IMG/VR virus record: IMGVR_UViG_3300046758_000611
Location: 1 to 64,000 of that record
Reading direction: 5' to 3' (one strand)
Source: a virus
Length of the DNA stretch: 64,000 nt
A program made the position numbers and the translations under genes. Below, one piece after another: positions 62,430 to 64,000 of this stretch (its first letter is position 1; each line of letters opens with the position of its first letter). The notes beneath the pieces were generated by a model. It was not told where the DNA came from. It saw nothing but the letters and a program-made list of their open reading frames with translations, and ran no database searches.

Positions 62430-63126
62430 CTGCTATATTCCAACCATCAAGTTTATATTTATCTTGATTGCTTTCTGCTATAAATTTATGTTCAGTTTGA
62501 TATTCCTGTAAAACTTGGTATTTGTGTATATCACCTAACATTACTATGTCATATCCGTCAAACATACCCAAATCAATATCACCACCCATGACCACATACC
62601 CCACGTCTGTGCGACTTCTTTTTACTGCTCCGTGATAAACTGCTATCTTAGTTTTAATTGATTCATCTTTTATGTCAAATCCACGAACATAATTACTCGG
62701 ATCGTCTAATATACTAAAAACACTAACTGCAACATCTCCTATTTTATATAACCCACTATTCTTTAAATAAAAAAGATTTTCATCATCCATCATATCCATT
62801 ATTGGAGATAAAACATCAAGACGGTCAGGATTATTTAAATTACAATCATGGTTTCCTGCAATTACGAGAGTTGGGTGTAGTTTTGAACATTCACGTAAAA
62901 AAGATGATATTTGGTGAATAAGTTCAGGACTCATTTCTGTTTTAGCATGAGCAATATCTCCACCAATAAAAATAATAGCATTATCGTAGTTATCTTCTTT
63001 AACTTGATTATAGAAGTTTTCAAAAACCTGAGAATATTCTGTATGCCTCTTTACATTTCGAATGTGTATATCTGCAAGATGGTATACTTTTTCAATATTT
63101 TTTAAATCTGTTTTTAACTCAAGCAT
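62422..63126 (-). CDS. gp47: Mre11/SbcD nuclease domain (gp47-like), lacking its cap
   Basis: 234 residues against about 340 for T4 gp47. All phosphoesterase motifs are present: DIH (19-21), GGDIAH (55-60), GNHD (91-94), His165 in VYHGAV and GDIH (198-201). The protein stops about 30 residues later, after a tail with KLDGWNIADE that does not look like gp47. The missing cap domain (YSGS..QQNHGE) is at the start of the 58913-61513 gene. Metal ligands are intact, so the nuclease may work with the cap in trans. Confidence 0.85.
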   Translation of the reverse strand: MLELKTDLKNIEKVYHLADIHIRNVKRHTEYSQVFENFYNQVKEDNYDNAIIFIGGDIAHAKTEMSPELIHQISSFLRECSKLHPTLVIAGNHDCNLNNPDRLDVLSPIMDMMDDENLFYLKNSGLYKIGDVAVSVFSILDDPSNYVRGFDIKDESIKTKIAVYHGAVKRSRTDVGYVVMGGDIDLGMFDGYDIVMLGDIHKYQVLQEYQTEHKFIAESNQDKYKLDGWNIADE

Positions 63127-64000
63127 AATTTCTGTTTCATCAACTCACCAAAATCAAGTAGTTTGGTATTTTTTATTTTAGTAATCACCCGAAGAAATCC
63201 TACATCAGATGCATCCTCATCTTCCATTTTAACTAATCTAACTTTTATATTTTCCTTCATAAGAGATTCAGACATACTAATTGCATTTTTGTATGCATCA
63301 CTATCCAACACAATCGTAATTTCTTTTACATCGTGTTCTACTAATTTTAATCTTAACTTATTTGGAATGTTTTTACCAAGCAGGGGAATGGCATTTCTTC
63401 TTATCGCCATTGCATCAAAAACTCCTTCGCAAAAAATAATGGGTTCTTCGTAGTTTATTTGATTTTCAAAAACAACTACATCTTTACTAACAGGTGGGTT
63501 TTTGTATTTAAGATATGCAGATCCTGTATAGTCCCTTGCTAGAAAGTAATTTAGTTTGTTGTTGCAATCAAATGACGGAACTATAATACGACCACCGTAA
63601 TCCCCACCCGAACAATATCCTATTTCATATCGTTCCATGTCATATGATTGTATATTTCTTTTTTTCAAATAATTTAATGCCTTAGAGTAATCTAATTCAT
63701 TTCTATAATCACTTAGTTTTTTATATTCATATGGCAATGAAATAAATTGTTGTTCTGCATTTTCAAGTTTGGTATTCTTGGGTAACTTTACTATTTTTGA
63801 CAACTCAGCAAAATAATTATTTGGAACTTGTAATCTTTTAAACAATGAAAATATACTACGACCTTTTGCGTTGGTATCAATCCAACTTTGCCACCTCTGA
63901 GTAACGAGATTTACTGCCAACTTAGGTTTTCTATGATGAGAAAATGGGCATATAAACATAACCTCGTCTTTAGAGACGATTTTACCTGCTCCTAATACTT
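63114..64000 (-). CDS. gp61: DNA primase (gp61-like), 5' end cut by window edge
   Basis: The frame is open to the right edge, so the start lies beyond position 64000; an internal ATG at 63957-63959 is unlikely to be the start because it would cut into the N-terminal finger. The TOPRIM core is clear: Glu in IIFCEGVFDAMAI and Asp-x-Asp in IVLDSDAY. The N-terminal finger region reads CPFSHHRKPKL and RWQSWID where T4-type primases have CPFC and CWxC, so three of the four zinc Cys are missing. It overlaps the gp47-like gene by 13 bases. Confidence 0.88.
   Translation of the reverse strand, partial: VLGAGKIVSKDEVMFICPFSHHRKPKLAVNLVTQRWQSWIDTNAKGRSIFSLFKRLQVPNNYFAELSKIVKLPKNTKLENAEQQFISLPYEYKKLSDYRNELDYSKALNYLKKRNIQSYDMERYEIGYCSGGDYGGRIIVPSFDCNNKLNYFLARDYTGSAYLKYKNPPVSKDVVVFENQINYEEPIIFCEGVFDAMAIRRNAIPLLGKNIPNKLRLKLVEHDVKEITIVLDSDAYKNAISMSESLMKENIKVRLVKMEDEDASDVGFLRVITKIKNTKLLDFGELMKQKLCLS

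Noticed and set aside
58913-63126. Split intein or group I intron explaining the broken gp47 gene
   Set aside because: The break point has no N-terminal Cys/Ser intein start. The HN near the second piece is followed by Lys, not Cys/Ser/Thr, and only about 13 residues precede it. The gap holds a protein-coding gene overlapping both sides, with no visible intron core or homing endonuclease. The tail of the first piece faintly recalls endonuclease-associated motifs, but too weakly to claim.
1-64000. tRNA genes, rRNA genes, integrase, transposase, attachment sites, replication origin
   Set aside because: I looked in the gaps and found no cloverleaf-like or such coding signals. The gaps are too short and AT-rich, and no origin-type iteron array was seen.

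Overview
The window is a 64 kb internal piece of a large, AT-rich, T4-related tailed phage (contractile tail, myovirus morphology). Every gene I can support is on the minus strand. The genes are packed tightly, often with 1-13 bp start/stop overlaps. The assignment rests on recognisable relatives of T4 gp17 (large terminase), gp20 (portal), gp21 (prohead protease), gp22 (scaffold), gp23 (capsid), gp13/14/15 (neck and tail completion), gp18 (sheath), gp19 (tube), gp26-type chaperone/baseplate protein, gp53, gp32, UvsX, gp41, gp61, gp46/47, an RNase H-type 5'-3' exonuclease and NrdA. Neither genome end is visible, and I see no tRNA, rRNA, CRISPR array, integrase or insertion sequence. The host cannot be read from the sequence. 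Lipoproteins with lipoboxes and a spanin-like protein point to a Gram-negative host.

Layout, in the direction of transcription (right to left). 64000-58900: primase (cut by the window edge) and an Mre11/Rad50 (gp47/gp46) locus that is split by a glycosyltransferase-like gene. 58900-52330: a P-loop kinase, small unknown genes, a large fusion of a nucleotidyltransferase with a ligase-like domain, a very basic protein, and a Cys-containing protein just upstream of terminase. 52300-37300: DNA packaging, portal, prohead core and protease, scaffold, capsid, neck. 37300-17100: sheath, tube, tail assembly chaperone with a probable programmed frameshift, a 2775-residue tape measure protein, and baseplate/hub proteins. 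17100-10450: an accessory block with a divergent family A DNA polymerase-like protein, a complete PrkA-DUF444(YeaH)-SpoVR trio, and a DNA methyltransferase. 9600-2100: gp32-like SSB, UvsX recombinase, exonuclease, DnaB-type helicase, ribonucleotide reductase large subunit. 2100-1: an envelope cassette with a secreted trypsin-like protease, a lipoprotein and a spanin-like lipoprotein with a C-terminal membrane segment.

Rho-independent terminators follow the frameshifted chaperone, tube, sheath, capsid and a prohead core gene. After each of them the gene-sense strand carries an ATATTTAT-like (often TATTTATA) octamer before the next gene, and the same word lies ahead of many other genes. This looks like the transcription punctuation of this phage, but its orientation is the reverse complement of the T4 late promoter word TATAAATA. 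No gene-free stretch exceeds about 200 bases. The longest are 358-530 (a hairpin and a possible Cys-rich micro-ORF) and 43673-43867 (a terminator plus AT-rich promoter-like sequence).

The items I would look at first are the PrkA/YeaH/SpoVR trio inside a phage replication region, the split gp47-gp46 locus with a GT9-like gene in the gap, the exonuclease-less divergent PolA-like protein next to that trio, and the frameshift in the tail chaperone.
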